NCBI GenBank assembly: GCA_018296165.2
Contig: JACKQL020000040.1
Span: forward strand, 186,001-250,000
DNA from: Termitomyces sp. T153
Lineage: Eukaryota > Basidiomycota > Agaricomycetes > Agaricales > Lyophyllaceae
Reading direction: 5' to 3'
Length of the DNA: 64,000 bases
The translations under genes and the position numbers were made by a program. The notes beneath the pieces are model-generated. The model made no database searches, had not been told where the DNA came from, and worked only from the letters and a program-made list of their open reading frames with translations. How positions within the stretch are numbered: the stretch's first letter is position 1; the number at the start of each line of letters is the position of its first letter. Shown here in pieces: positions 41,666-53,204 of the stretch.

Positions 41666-44371
41666 ATGTTTCGTCGTTACTCGCGTCGTAACAGTGGTGA
41701 TAATGGCGCTCGTGCCCGTAAATCGTCTGATTCTTCATCTGTTGATCTTACCTCGTCAACATACGCAAGAAAATGCAGAAAACTGATGAAGCTGCACCGA
41801 GATCTCAGCAATCTCTGGTAAAGTTGTATCATGGATTTGTGCGTAGCTGAAATTGTTGCTAGCGATGGGATCCCTCTCAATATGCCTCGACTAGCAGTCA
41901 TCGGCAGCCAGTCGGGTATGTGACGTCTCTGATGAAATGTTTCGCTCTGACATAGTCCTTCAGCCGGTAAAAGCTCTCTTGTTGAGGCTGTCAGCGGAGT
42001 AAGTAGTACTGCCTAGCCAGATACCCATTTCCTCTTTCCGAGCCTCGTTTCCAGATTTGTGTTCCCAGGGATAGCGGAACCTGTACGAGGTGAGTATCAT
42101 TCCCAGCGGCGATGTGTATCATGCTTCTAATCGACCTCAGGTGTCCGATGGAGTGTTCCATGTCCACTACGGAAGGCCCATGGTCATGCAACATTTCTCT
42201 TCGTATCTCCTATGCTTCCGACGGAGAATCCGTCGTCACTGCAAAGAGCACTCAATTCGGACCCACTATTACTGACAAGAAAGATGTTGAGATTTGGATC
42301 CGACGTGCCCAGGCTGCGCTCCTAAATCCTCTCCTATCACACAGTGATTTTTTTGACAAGACAGAGAAAGAGTTGAAGAAGCGTTCTAATGCACTTCAAT
42401 TCTCCAAGAACGTCGTTTGTGTCCATATCAGCGATCCAGATCTCACCGATCTATCCTTCATAGATCTGCCGGGTACGTTCTATCACTTACTTTTGGATAC
42501 CATTTTGATCTTCAGTAATGATAGGCCTTATTCAGAATACCAACGATGAGGATATCACGTTAATTAGGAACCTTGTCGTGAATGCTGTATCAGGCTCTAA
42601 CACACTCATTCTCGTGACAATCCCGATGAGTGGTGAGTTCGTCGAACATTGTGAATACTTGACTTGACTTTGACTGATATCTTGCAGACGATATGCAAAA
42701 CCAGGCCGCATTTCGCCTCGCAAAAGACGCCGATCCTGCAGGAGAGCGTACAATCGGTGAGTATGTCCTGTTCTATCAGTACCATGTCTTCCTTTTCCAA
42801 CTTGAACTTTAGGTGTCCTTACGAAGCCCGATACTCTCTCTGCCGGTGCAACTGGCCACCTTCAAAATTGGAAGGACACTCTCGAAGGCAAACTCTATCC
42901 TTTGAAGCATGGGTATTACTGTGTCCGCCTCCCGAACGACGCGGAACGCAATCGTAACAGGTCTCATGTGGACTTTCAGAAGTTGGAATCTCGGTTTTTT
43001 GAATCCACTTCACCTTGGAATACGATTGCTGACCGGGCTCGCTTTGGTGTCCCGAGCTTCGTTGCCAACATAAGCGGACTTCTCGTCCAACTCATCGAGA
43101 AGAAGTATGTTCTAGTCAAACTCTTCCGAGCATCTGACAGATCTCAGTCTAGTCTCCCAGAATTACGTGCAAAGGTAGCACAGCTCTTGTCCGAATGCAA
43201 GGAAGAACTCGCAACTCTTCCGGCTCTCAGCACGAGCGATCCATTTACAGAAGTATGTCTGCGAATTACACAGTTCTGTCAAGACTTCCAGTCGGCGGTA
43301 TTTGGAGAGCAACAGAAGAGCATGGTTCGAACCAATCGAAATAGATACAACGACTTCAAGAGGGATATTGAGCGCACTAGGCCGAACTTTCTACCAGATC
43401 GGGTTCGGCACTATGGTTCAATCGATCGTGAAGCCGAGCGTGTTCCAGCTATTGGGCCTGTTATAGATGTGCAGCAGGTCAAACAAGCCATTTCATCGTG
43501 TGTTAAGGTTCCGCCACCGTTGGACCTGAGCTAACATCATTAACACAGGTCCATTGGTTGGGAGCTCCCGACACACGTACCCTACGATGCTACGAAGAAT
43601 TACATTCTTACGTTCACGAGCCTTTGGAACCAGCCCGCAATCGCTTGTTTCCATGATGTATTCGCCAATACCTCCGAGTTCATCAGGAAGGTCATGGGCG
43701 AACACTTTGGCCAGTTCAAGAACCTGGAGAAACATGTCGCGTTCGTTATTGTTGGTAATTTCCATCAATGTTGCTGATTCACGTATCTACAGCTCCGTAG
43801 TTCAGGTAGATCTACAGAGATTCAAAAAAGAAACTCTGGAAAGGTTAGCTGAGATGATCGAACTCGAGGATGTTTCGGCATGGACGCAGAACGAAGAGCT
43901 CTTTCGTTCCGAGAAAGATTTCTGGTTAAGAGTTTATTACAATGCGGCGAAGTCTTCGTATATTATTACTCCGAGTCAGCAGCTGCATGACGTGAATAGA
44001 AACGACGGCGACTTCGATGTGCTCAATGTGATGGCGATGGTTCGCGCCTACTTTCAGGTTGCGCACAAGGTGAGCCCTTACTAGTGCTCTTGACATCCGA
44101 AGTCTGATGCCTTGGGTAGCGAGTGATCGATTATGTTCCTCTGACTATCGAGCATGCGCTTAATCAGGCCTTTACCAAGAACTTGCGAAAGAGTCTTTTT
44201 GAAAGTTTGCAACTGGATCCTAGTGACGAAGCCGATTATGACTGGTTTGCGGATCTTCTTGTCGAAGACCCACTCTTGGCTAAGAAGCGGACGTTTCTTG
44301 AGGATAGAAAGGATCGCCTCGAGCTGATCAAGAAAAGACTTGATACATTCGAGCACGGTACTGAGGATTGA
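41666..44371 (+). CDS. Dynamin-like GTPase
   Basis: This is a large GTPase of the dynamin/Mx type, which oligomerises on membranes to remodel them. Spliced exons (about nine short introns) give G1 Gly-Ser-Gln-Ser-Ala-Gly-Lys-Ser-Ser (split by an intron near 41,915-41,965), the G2 Thr in Ser-Gly-Thr-Cys-Thr, G3 Asp-Leu-Pro-Gly (about 42,470) and G4 Thr-Lys-Pro-Asp (about 42,825). A helical stalk (43,110-44,060) with Asn-Leu-Pro-Glu-Leu-Arg follows, then a C-terminal GED-like helix (44,110-44,371). Each junction keeps the frame, for example AAG-AA/GTATG at 43,107 and ATT-TCA-TC/GTGTG at 43,498. There is no transmembrane segment or PH domain, so it is closer to fungal Mx-like/Vps1-like proteins than to mitofusins. 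The start at 41,666 opens a basic Ser/Arg-rich leader. Confidence 0.85.
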
Positions 44372-45441
44372 TTAGGGCTTGTGATCCATTCTTCGTTTGT
44401 ATTGTAATTGTGACAATCACCAGCATCCTTCGAGATCACCCACTTCGCATTTAACCAACAGCTGACACACAATGTCAGCCAAAAGTTCGAACGGTTGGCT
44501 AGCGGGGGCTTAGTTAGTATTTAAGAAGCTCGGTTATTGAAACTCTCAAGTGTCCTCGCACCGGACACAATTCCAGCATAGGTAGTCATGACTCCAACGT
44601 CGCTTCAATGCTTTGCATCCTCCTTAAGCTTGTGTGCATTGTCAAGGTAGAGGGTTAAAAGCACAGGCTCTCCTTAACCACTGGATATTGCGTGGAAATA
44701 CCAACTAGACACGTTCATTGGCAGTTTTGGGTCGAGAAAACCCGCGCCAATGCCAAAAAAAAGGCCTCCAAGAAGCAAGCCCACAAAAAGAGTAAGAAAC
44801 AACAAGAAAATGATGTCAATGATGGACAAACTTTGTTAAGAAGCTCAGAATCATTGTTCAATGGCATTGCTTCAACAAAGGGAAGGAGAAAGGAAAAGAG
44901 TGTGTCAATGGACAGACTGGCAGCCACAACAGAAGTGCAAATTCATCATTCAATGGACATACATATATAAGATCACTATTGAACAGATGTACATGTGCAA
45001 CATCACCATTCAAAGAATATATATGTACAAAGCTCAACAACCACAAAGGACTTGTCATCCATCAAAAATCAAAAAATTTGCACATTGCAAAATCTGTCAG
45101 CTCTCTGACCAAGACACGACAAGGTTGACATCATTTTTGAGGCCGCAGCTGATGATCTTAACACATGTGGTCTCACAGTTGGTGAGGCTTTGTTGTTTCA
45201 ACCATTTGTTGCGTGATGGAATGCAGAGAACCTTGATACTTCTTCACATTGTATTTGTATAGTAAAGAATGTGACAATTTGGATTCTTGAAAAAAGATTG
45301 AAACTGTCATGTATCACCAAGTCATTTCTAGATCCAAGAAAAGGATTCTAAAGTAAAAATCATCGCGCTCCACAAGTTATTTTGATCCTTGGAAAAGAAT
45401 TGTAAAGTGACCAAGGTCCAGCAAAAAAAGCTACACCTGAT
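44372..45441. other. Non-coding stretch with Lys-rich and AT-rich repeats
   Basis: A Lys/Gln-rich frame (44,692-44,970) and degenerate AT-rich repeats around CAATGGACATACATATA (44,950-45,040) are present. No conserved domain is visible. Confidence 0.45.
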
Positions 45442-45528
45442 TGCCACGTACCCGATTTGAACGAATAACCTTTGCATTGTTATCTTTGTTAATACAAGTG
45501 CAACGCGCTACCATTGCGCCAACGCGGC
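45442..45528 (-). tRNA. tRNA-Thr(UGU) with 15-nt intron
   Basis: The minus strand folds as a complete cloverleaf: acceptor GCCGCGT/ACGTGGC (7 bp), discriminator A, D-arm GCGC...GCGC, anticodon stem TTGCA/TGCAA, T-arm ATTCG/CGGGT with loop TTCAAAT. The anticodon TGT lies at 45,494-45,496. The loop holds a 15-nt intron (45,478-45,492) one base 3' of the anticodon, the canonical nuclear position. The anticodon arm closely matches fungal tRNA-Thr(UGU). Box A and box B are intact, so it should be a working Pol III gene. Confidence 0.9.
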
Positions 45529-48500
45529 ACATACTATTGAGCAACAATTGTATCCGGAAACCCCATGCAATTTGATTGTCAGAAGTATCAAGTCTATTGA
45601 GCAACACACCAGTAAGCAGCGTAGTTCCACTATGCTAGGAGCAATGCGAAAGTCACTCATTTTGGAATCAATGCGAAGGTCACTCATTCAATCCGAGTAC
45701 GTGGCATGCCTTTTTAAGTGGCGCAGATTTCGTTCTCGTTCTTGTAATGTTCCTCGCTCGAATTCAAGAGCAACATATTAATTGTTCTTTCTCACACTAT
45801 CATGTCCTCTAGATCCTTGTATAGAACCAGAGTGTGGCTGCACCTCCTTCCTTCCTGATCCTACTGACCATGCTTGTGGACATAGCCAAGGCTCACATCA
45901 GAGCCTTGCAGCACAACAGTGCTCTGCCAACCCCTCCCGACTTCTTTCAGTGTATGACAGTTTATTTTTCCAGCAGTGTCTTTTTGTATTCTCACTTGGA
46001 TCTTCTGAACTGGCACCAACATGCCCTGCAGCACTTGCATTCACTGTGGAGATGTGTACTGGAACCACATAATACCATCAGCATACATACTCCACAAACA
46101 AGATACAAATCAATCTCACCAGATCCATGTCAATGCCTTTGATGCAATACTCAAACTGGAACCATGCATTGAGAAGGTTTTGAAGAAATTGGCTATAATG
46201 ATGAGAGGAGAGGACTACCACAAGAGTCTTTTATGTGATTTTATTGAAGTTGTGCACACTGGTTTATTTCTTTTGCTACTATCAATACTAACACTTTTTA
46301 GTCTGTCAAAGGAGCTACCAGCACACATACAGGGGACACCTGAAAGGTGAAGGATGACCTCCCTTGGCTCTTGCAAGACTCTGCACTTCCATATCTTGGC
46401 TTGGCTTCCTCTTAATTTCCTTGCAATAAATCAGCACATGGTTTGAGAACAATGATACTGGCCCCCTACTTTGCCCAGCTCAACAGGCATACAACTACAC
46501 CAACAGGTAAGTGCTTCTATTGTGACAATCATTAATTGGTTTTCTTCAGTTACCACTACCAACTATATGATGGAGAAGTTGAAGTAAAAGCTCACAATTT
46601 TCCTCTCTTCCTCTACAACAACACAAGGTGCTTCAAGATCAATACACATGGACTGCCTGACAATACCACAGCCAATGTCAGTGAGGATGACCAGATTCTG
46701 CTTGGACTTTGTTGAGGGCCTCTCCTCATTAATATGAGTGACCATTTCTTATTATTCACTTTGCTAATAATTTTAAGGCTTGTTGTCACATGCTTTTTAG
46801 TTCTGGCATTGAGCACACTGAAAAACATGCAATGAAAAGGCCGATCACATCAAAATTCAACATAACAGCTATTACACCCAAAATAATTGCATATATGGCA
46901 TGTCAAGTGAGTCATATAATGACTGTGTTTGACTAGGGCTTATCTCAGGCATTAGCTTTGATTTGCATTGAGTTTGGTGTCTCAGTGGAACATGCAGGAT
47001 GGTTTGTTTTCCCTTGCAGATTTTCATTATAATGTGATGTCACTGTTTGATCCCTTGAGTATATGGACAAAAAGCACTCTTGCATACTGGGATGGGTACA
47101 TGTTTATCTCACATGACAACTTTTATTGATTGGCATTGCCTAGAATATTTTACAGTGAGGATGGTACAGTACAATCTAATTGCAAACAACTCCCTCCTCC
47201 ACCAAAACTGGGTAGTGATATCACATGTCTTCAGCAAGCCCAGTGCAAATGCAAATTGGAGCAACAACATTGAGAAGAGGAACTTTGGATAGTCAGAGAG
47301 GGACAGTGGGATGAACAGCAGCAACAGCATGAAGAGGAACACAAAGAAGCTCATGAAGTGGAACAATCAGCATGTGAGGAACAAGAATGGTCTAGTCATG
47401 AGAAGAAGAAGAGACAGCCAAACAAATATGGTGCTGTGACAGATCTTGATGTTCAGAGTGGTCATGCAACAAAATCCTGCCAAGTAGTTGATGACTCTAG
47501 CTCAGATGATGAGGACTCCAATGAACAGGAAAAGGATGAGGCCAGCTCAACTTGAAATTTTTTGCTATTTGTACTTAATGAATTCACTAATTGTACTTGA
47601 TGGAGTCTGTTGTTTCTGATTCATGTATGAGCTCATGGACTCATTACTGTGCTCACTCTTTTTTGTTATCCCTGTGCATAATTTTATGTAGTATTCACTT
47701 CAGTCATGTAATACTAATCATTTGTATCAACATTGTATCAATTTATGAATCTGTATGGATTGTGAGGTGTAAATTGGCGGAATGGTATCATAGTGTGTTG
47801 GAGATCACAGCCTTTGACCTGGATAACACCTCTTGATACTCACACATGTATTGAGGTTCCTGGATGATTGCAAAATAACATAGTAGACCCCACAGAGCAC
47901 TCATGTTGTAGAGAGAATAAATTGTAATCTCAGGATGTCTCCCAGTTGCTCATTTTGGAAAAATCATAAAGGAATTATATATATTGTAACTCATAATGAC
48001 TTGAGAATATTGTCAATTCAGATACTAAATAAGGTGTTAAAATACTACTCACAAATTATTCCTGTGAGATTTATGAGTCCTCTGCATTGGCCATGTCTGA
48101 CCATATATTCTAGCTGCTGTTTTTGTGATGAGTATCTCAATATGGACCCCAACAACTGCTGGCAACACTAGTGTGAGCACTACATTCTCTGATATGTCAA
48201 TTTGAGCCTCCACACTTTTTGATGTATCTCACCATTTATGAATGGTGGCAGTAGTAGCTCTTGTGGTGGTGATCCTAGTATCAGGCTCAGCAGTACAAGC
48301 AGCTGCAGAGACATCATCTGCCTTAAGCTTTGGGTTGATCTTGAATTATTTTTTGAGTAGTGACAGTGGAGGAGGAGGAACCATGGGAAAAGCTATGGGA
48401 GAGGTGCTGTTGGCCATGGAGAAGGAGATGGTTAATAGTCTTTTATAGAGCAGTGGGAGACTATTGACCCTTGAGCAAAGGTTCAAATATTTGGGGCATG

Positions 48501-50414
48501 ACCAGTCTCTCAATTTGTGGGGATTGAGAAATAATTGGTTGATGGGGACAGGGAAGCACAAAAGAGGTTGAAAGGTGGACTGACAAGTAGCCAGCTGATG
48601 CACACCTGCAAACTGTAAGGGACAGTCCTTTTTAGCACTGTCTGATTCTATTCTGAGCTTAGTTGCAATTTGCACATCATTCTAGCCATCTGACTGACCA
48701 CCTGTCATGCCTTGCACTCTTCTGTCCCCAATAGTTGTCTTTCATGAATCACATGCTCATACATTACTCAGTATAATTTATTGTTCATTCTCCCTTACAT
48801 ACTGAGCCTGATGAGTAGTAAAATATTAGTCATCATTACTAGCAATGTAGTATATAGAGCAGTCTGTAGGATAGATATCCTCAGACCAAACAATAGCAGT
48901 TGTTCACCAGGTCTATCCATTGAACCAACTGTAAATGACTCTAGCGAAGTACTTCACCAGACTTGCTGTTGCCAGCCCCTTGCCCAACTCTCATCCACCA
49001 CTTGGCTCACTTGACTCTTGCCTGTCACTGCTTGTTGCTGGTTCCTGCTGAGTTTTTCTGCAGATTGTCATGTTTCCTTACACAAGCAGCACTCAGGATG
49101 TGATGTTTTCAAGACATAGTTACTGTGCAGGGCAGTAGCAAAGTGCAGTCATGGCAGCAGGAAGAAAAGGTGGAGTGAGTGAGGAAAAACAAGGGCAGGC
49201 AAGGGGGGGTGACAAGTGAGAGGACAGCAGTACTGATGCACACCTGTGCACAGCACCTACTAATGCACTGCAATGGTTCAGCTACTGTGTGCAGGGCACA
49301 AGGTCTGCAGCTCCTTTGAAGGCTAAAAGAAACATGGAGGCAGCCTCAGTCAACAATTATGGTGGCAGCAGTGAGTGAGCATATGACATGGACAAGTGAT
49401 TTTTGCCGTGACCATGATTTTTACCATGATGTGATTTTGGCTGTGACCGTGACAACATAGGTTTGACTAGCCCAGCCTAGCATTGTGGATTGCGCTCCCA
49501 CTATGCCCACGCGGCGTTATTCCCAGCATCTACAGATGAGAAGTGCAAGGGAACAACAGGAAGACTCGAAAACGCAGTTCTCTGTGGCGCAGTCCCAATA
49601 TAGCGATACCCGCGCTGCTTGACGTCTATTATGTAAGTATTATTTCCTTATTGGCTGAACTCTGCACTTTTTTTGATACCCAAGAAAAACGTGACCACGC
49701 ACGGACCTCTACAAAGCTGAACAAACAACACGCAACTACAAAAAATTTCGTCGTTCGCAATCTTGTTCTTTGTGGTGTTCTTGTCGGTAAGTCTCCTTTT
49801 CCTCTTGGACCTTCTTGATGACTTTATTCTCTTCCCCGTCTTATACGACCATGTCGAGAGATAGAGTATATCTGTTCGCAACAGATTTGCGTTCTTTTGA
49901 GCGCCTAGTGTACTTGCCAGTGCCATTTCGTCTGATCCTACTTAACTGTGCCTCTTTGAAGCGAAATGCTGACTTACTACTCTCCAGGGTGTCTTAAACT
50001 CGGGTTACCTCGTGGTGAGTCTCTTTCTTTGTATGTTTGCGGTCCTTTTGTGTCCACTCCACATTCTTGATGAAACGCTTCCTACATTCGCAGTTTCCAC
50101 TCTAGCGTCCTCCTTTGGAGTACTCCCCCAATACCGAACATTCATTCTCCCCCTCTTTGGTCGAACCCAAAGATCACAGAGTTGTGGGCCGCCCACGTGG
50201 TGCGATGATGCTAGGTGGGGGTCGACGCGATGCGAGTTGAAACGACCTTCCTTTGGATGTCTGACCCTTTGTGGACGCCAAACATCGATTAAACTAGATG
50301 CTAATGTTTCACTTTTCAGGATCTTCATTGGGATGGATTCGCTAGTATAGACATAATCAAATGAACATGTTCCTCATAATACTGTTATACAATTTCAATC
50401 TACTTGATCCCCAT
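45529..50414. other. Repeat-like region without intact genes
   Basis: Many short frames appear, such as 45,834-46,142 and 47,080-47,292. An acidic/Lys-rich piece at 47,290-47,555 continues from a Gln/Glu-rich stretch and looks like the tail of a lost protein. From about 49,450 the composition rises toward that of the laccase region. The 5' half of a tRNA-like fold lies at about 49,485-49,517 (minus), but it lacks the T-arm. Confidence 0.4.
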
Positions 50415-53204
50415 TTACTGCAAGTCTGCCGCTAGCGCGTTGTAGTCGGGACACAAATCCTTCCATTCTTGAGGAGTGATTTGGGCTTGCGGCCCAACGA
50501 GGTTCTCTTCTGGTCCCTCAGCGAATGCAACGGCGAGACCTGCTTCCAAGTGCCAATCAATGTGGCTGAAAGATTGCTAGTTAGTGCCAACTTTAATATT
50601 TTCAAGAGGCAAGTAAACACACCAATGCAAGAACCAGGCACCCGGGTTATCGGTCCCTATAGATGGCGCATCAGTTTTGGAAAATCAAGCTGGTATAGAG
50701 AAGACTCACTCCAGCGGAAAGTCGTATTTCCTCCGAGAACTGTAGAAAAGAGAATTGAGTAAGACTACTACCTGTCCACTCGTCCAACACCTACTTGGAT
50801 AGACATCACGACGGAGTGGGCTAAAGAAATGTTGTCAGTACCGACTTTCGTACGTACGCGTTCAAAGAGGCTTACTTGACAAAGTTGGTCACATTGGAGT
50901 TCGACGGGCGAATGACGTCGAAAGCATGACCATGCACTGGTAAATATTATCAATGGAGGTGCGATGAGGTGAACTCGTTTCGCTTACAATGGAACGGATG
51001 TGCTGTACGTCACTTTTTATCAACTGAATCTGGGATACCAGACAAAAAGAACACGTACATCCGGCACCTGGAATCGAGACCTGAAGGATAATGTTGGGGG
51101 GAACGATGAACCTGTCAATCTGTGTGAGCGATGCACTCCGTGAATACTCTTGTACCTACACCTGCTCCGTAGGGAGGAGATCTTGGGGCTAAGGGGAATT
51201 ATGAGATGGAGAATGAGTCTTCTCTCTGGCACCGGGCTTACCCTCTTGGCACCGCTAAGTATTTGCAAGAGGACTGGGATCGTAGGGGAGATGTACGAAA
51301 TGCCGTTTATGTCAAAGAATGGGGGATTAGGCTGAACAGCGAGATCGGTGAGTATAGCGTAGTCTGCTACAATTCATCGTACGCACTTGTGCGATGTTAA
51401 GAGTGATAGCTGAAAAAAACATCAGTCCAGTTTCTTCATGCTAGGCACCAGCCATATTCTTACCGACATCTGGGGGTCCAGAACCGAGCTGCGAAACATG
51501 AACTAAAATCCAATATGACCAGTATAGGGTTTCCATACCATTCCAGGGTGTTCACTCGGAATAGGCTGCATAAACACGTTAAATGAGAAAATCGACAAAC
51601 GGACAACATACATGCATCTGTTCATCGAGAAGCTTCGGTCCACCCGGGTTGACGGTAGTGGGCTCTACGTCTGGTGCACCCTTGTATCTCAGGATAGCCC
51701 TAGTAAGATCGGGGTCGACTAAATACGCAGTGAGACCATTATTTTTTTCAAGTAGCGGAGTCGGAAACATACAGTTCGGGTTTCCACCGGGCCCAGGCGC
51801 ACCACCAGTGGGAGGAGCTCTGATCCAGTAATTGTCAACGGGCTGGTTCGCATTCAGAATAGCTGAATAACGTTGTGCTGTCGAACAAAACGAGTGTGAA
51901 GACTTTGATCATCACATCCATCAGTCATTCAACGACATACCGGTGTAGACATCAATGTTTTGAACCTCGACGGGGTCATGTTCGATGCCATCAGCTTCCA
52001 TGAAGGTGATGTTGTGATTATCGATGGAGAACGTGAAGAATGGGCGGCAGGCAATTGCGAAAATGCGCAACCTGTATCTCTTTCCTTGTTCAACATTAAC
52101 AACAGCATAGGGAACTACAATCGTGATAAATTAGGACTCAAACATGGATAAGTATGGATGATATACCAAGGGGACCGCCAACGAAGCGTCCTACACCATT
52201 GATCAATCCTGCATCGGGGATGCTGTATCTCTCGTCAGGACGACAACACTGCTGGAGAAGAGGACTACTCACGGTACGACACCAGTCTGGAAGAAAACGT
52301 TCTGTGCCGCAGGAGCAAGTTCATGGTACCAGTCAGCAAGAGTGATGATGGTGCCCTCTGTATCTCTGGCATAAGCTTTCTGACTTGCTAGTGAAGACGC
52401 AAGAGAAACAAACCGTCATCGACATCATAGAGATCCTTCAATGGATCGTCCGGATCTTTTGAGAGTGAACTTTGGCGCATACTTCATAAACTCCAGACCT
52501 TCACGTACCATATACGGCGAAAATTCCGCGAAGACCATCGCAGTATTGGGTTGACAAGTGAGAGTGGTACCAGAAACTGATCTGACATCAGCAGCGAACG
52601 ATGACAGATGAGGAACGTACGAACTTTCCGGTTTGCCCCGCTGTAGAGAATGAGTAGACAAACGTGGCGTTAGGTGCGATCGGGCACTTTTCGCGGAGTT
52701 AGTTGAAGCGACTGTCAACACGGCTGTTGACATACCTGAGTGACAAAACTATTAACGATGAGATTATGCTGTTCATGCAAGTTCAAAAAAGTAAGCTTAC
52801 GCAGGGCCATCCATGTCTGATGTGCGAGCTTGGAAGAAGCCGTGCCAGTGCTAGCCTGTTTCAGCCTTCGAACAGGGCATATAGAGCACGCATAACTCAC
52901 GATGGAGGTACTTTGCCTCATTAATGGGTCGTGCAACTCGTTATGCACCGGAATGACAACTGAATCATTCTTCTGAACCATAATAGGCGTGCCAGGGAAG
53001 GTTCCTCCGGCCAGAATAGCCCTTTGCGTTTGCAATGCTGGTATCAGTACCGCAGAGACCTCTTTTAAAAACTTTAGTGCCTTACTGGCGTTCAAACCCA
53101 TCGGGGGCAATGTTGCCAACGGTAATAGGGAGATCGAAATGCCGAACCGCAGCAAGCGCTGCGGGCAAAATGCTTGCCAAAGTCACAAACGAGAAGCGAA
53201 CCAT
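50415..53204 (-). CDS. Laccase (secreted multicopper oxidase)
   Basis: Laccases oxidise phenols with reduction of oxygen to water. A signal peptide (residues 1 to about 18, from the ATG at 53,204) is followed by three cupredoxin domains. All four copper motifs survive splicing: His-Trp-His-Gly, Trp-Tyr-His-Ser-His, His-Pro-Phe-His-Leu-His-Gly-His and His-Cys-His-Ile-Asp-Trp-His-Leu-Glu-Ala-Gly-Leu. The axial Leu after the last His suggests a medium-to-high redox form. Well over ten GT-AG introns of about 50-60 bp interrupt it, including one flanking a 13-nt exon (Phe-Val-Thr-Gln). The HPFHL/HGH motif is split by an intron (about 50,985-50,945). The end at 50,415 gives a C-terminal Ala-Ala-Asp-Leu-Gln. 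It appears intact and isolated from other oxidase genes. Confidence 0.93.

Noticed and set aside
47080..47555. A gene of an Agaricomycete DUF family with an acidic tail
   Set aside because: Short similar-feeling stretches exist (for example Ile-Thr-Pro-Lys-Ile-Ile-Ala-Tyr near 46,870), but stops and frame changes are frequent and I cannot support a family name.
48242..48448. A 68-codon frame with a signal-peptide-like start
   Set aside because: It has a hydrophobic start followed by Gly-rich low complexity, no neighbouring exon, and lies in repeat-like DNA. It is likely a chance frame.
49485..49517. Second tRNA gene resembling the tRNA-Thr 5' half
   Set aside because: Only the acceptor 5' strand and D-arm can be seen. 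No anticodon arm or T-arm follows.
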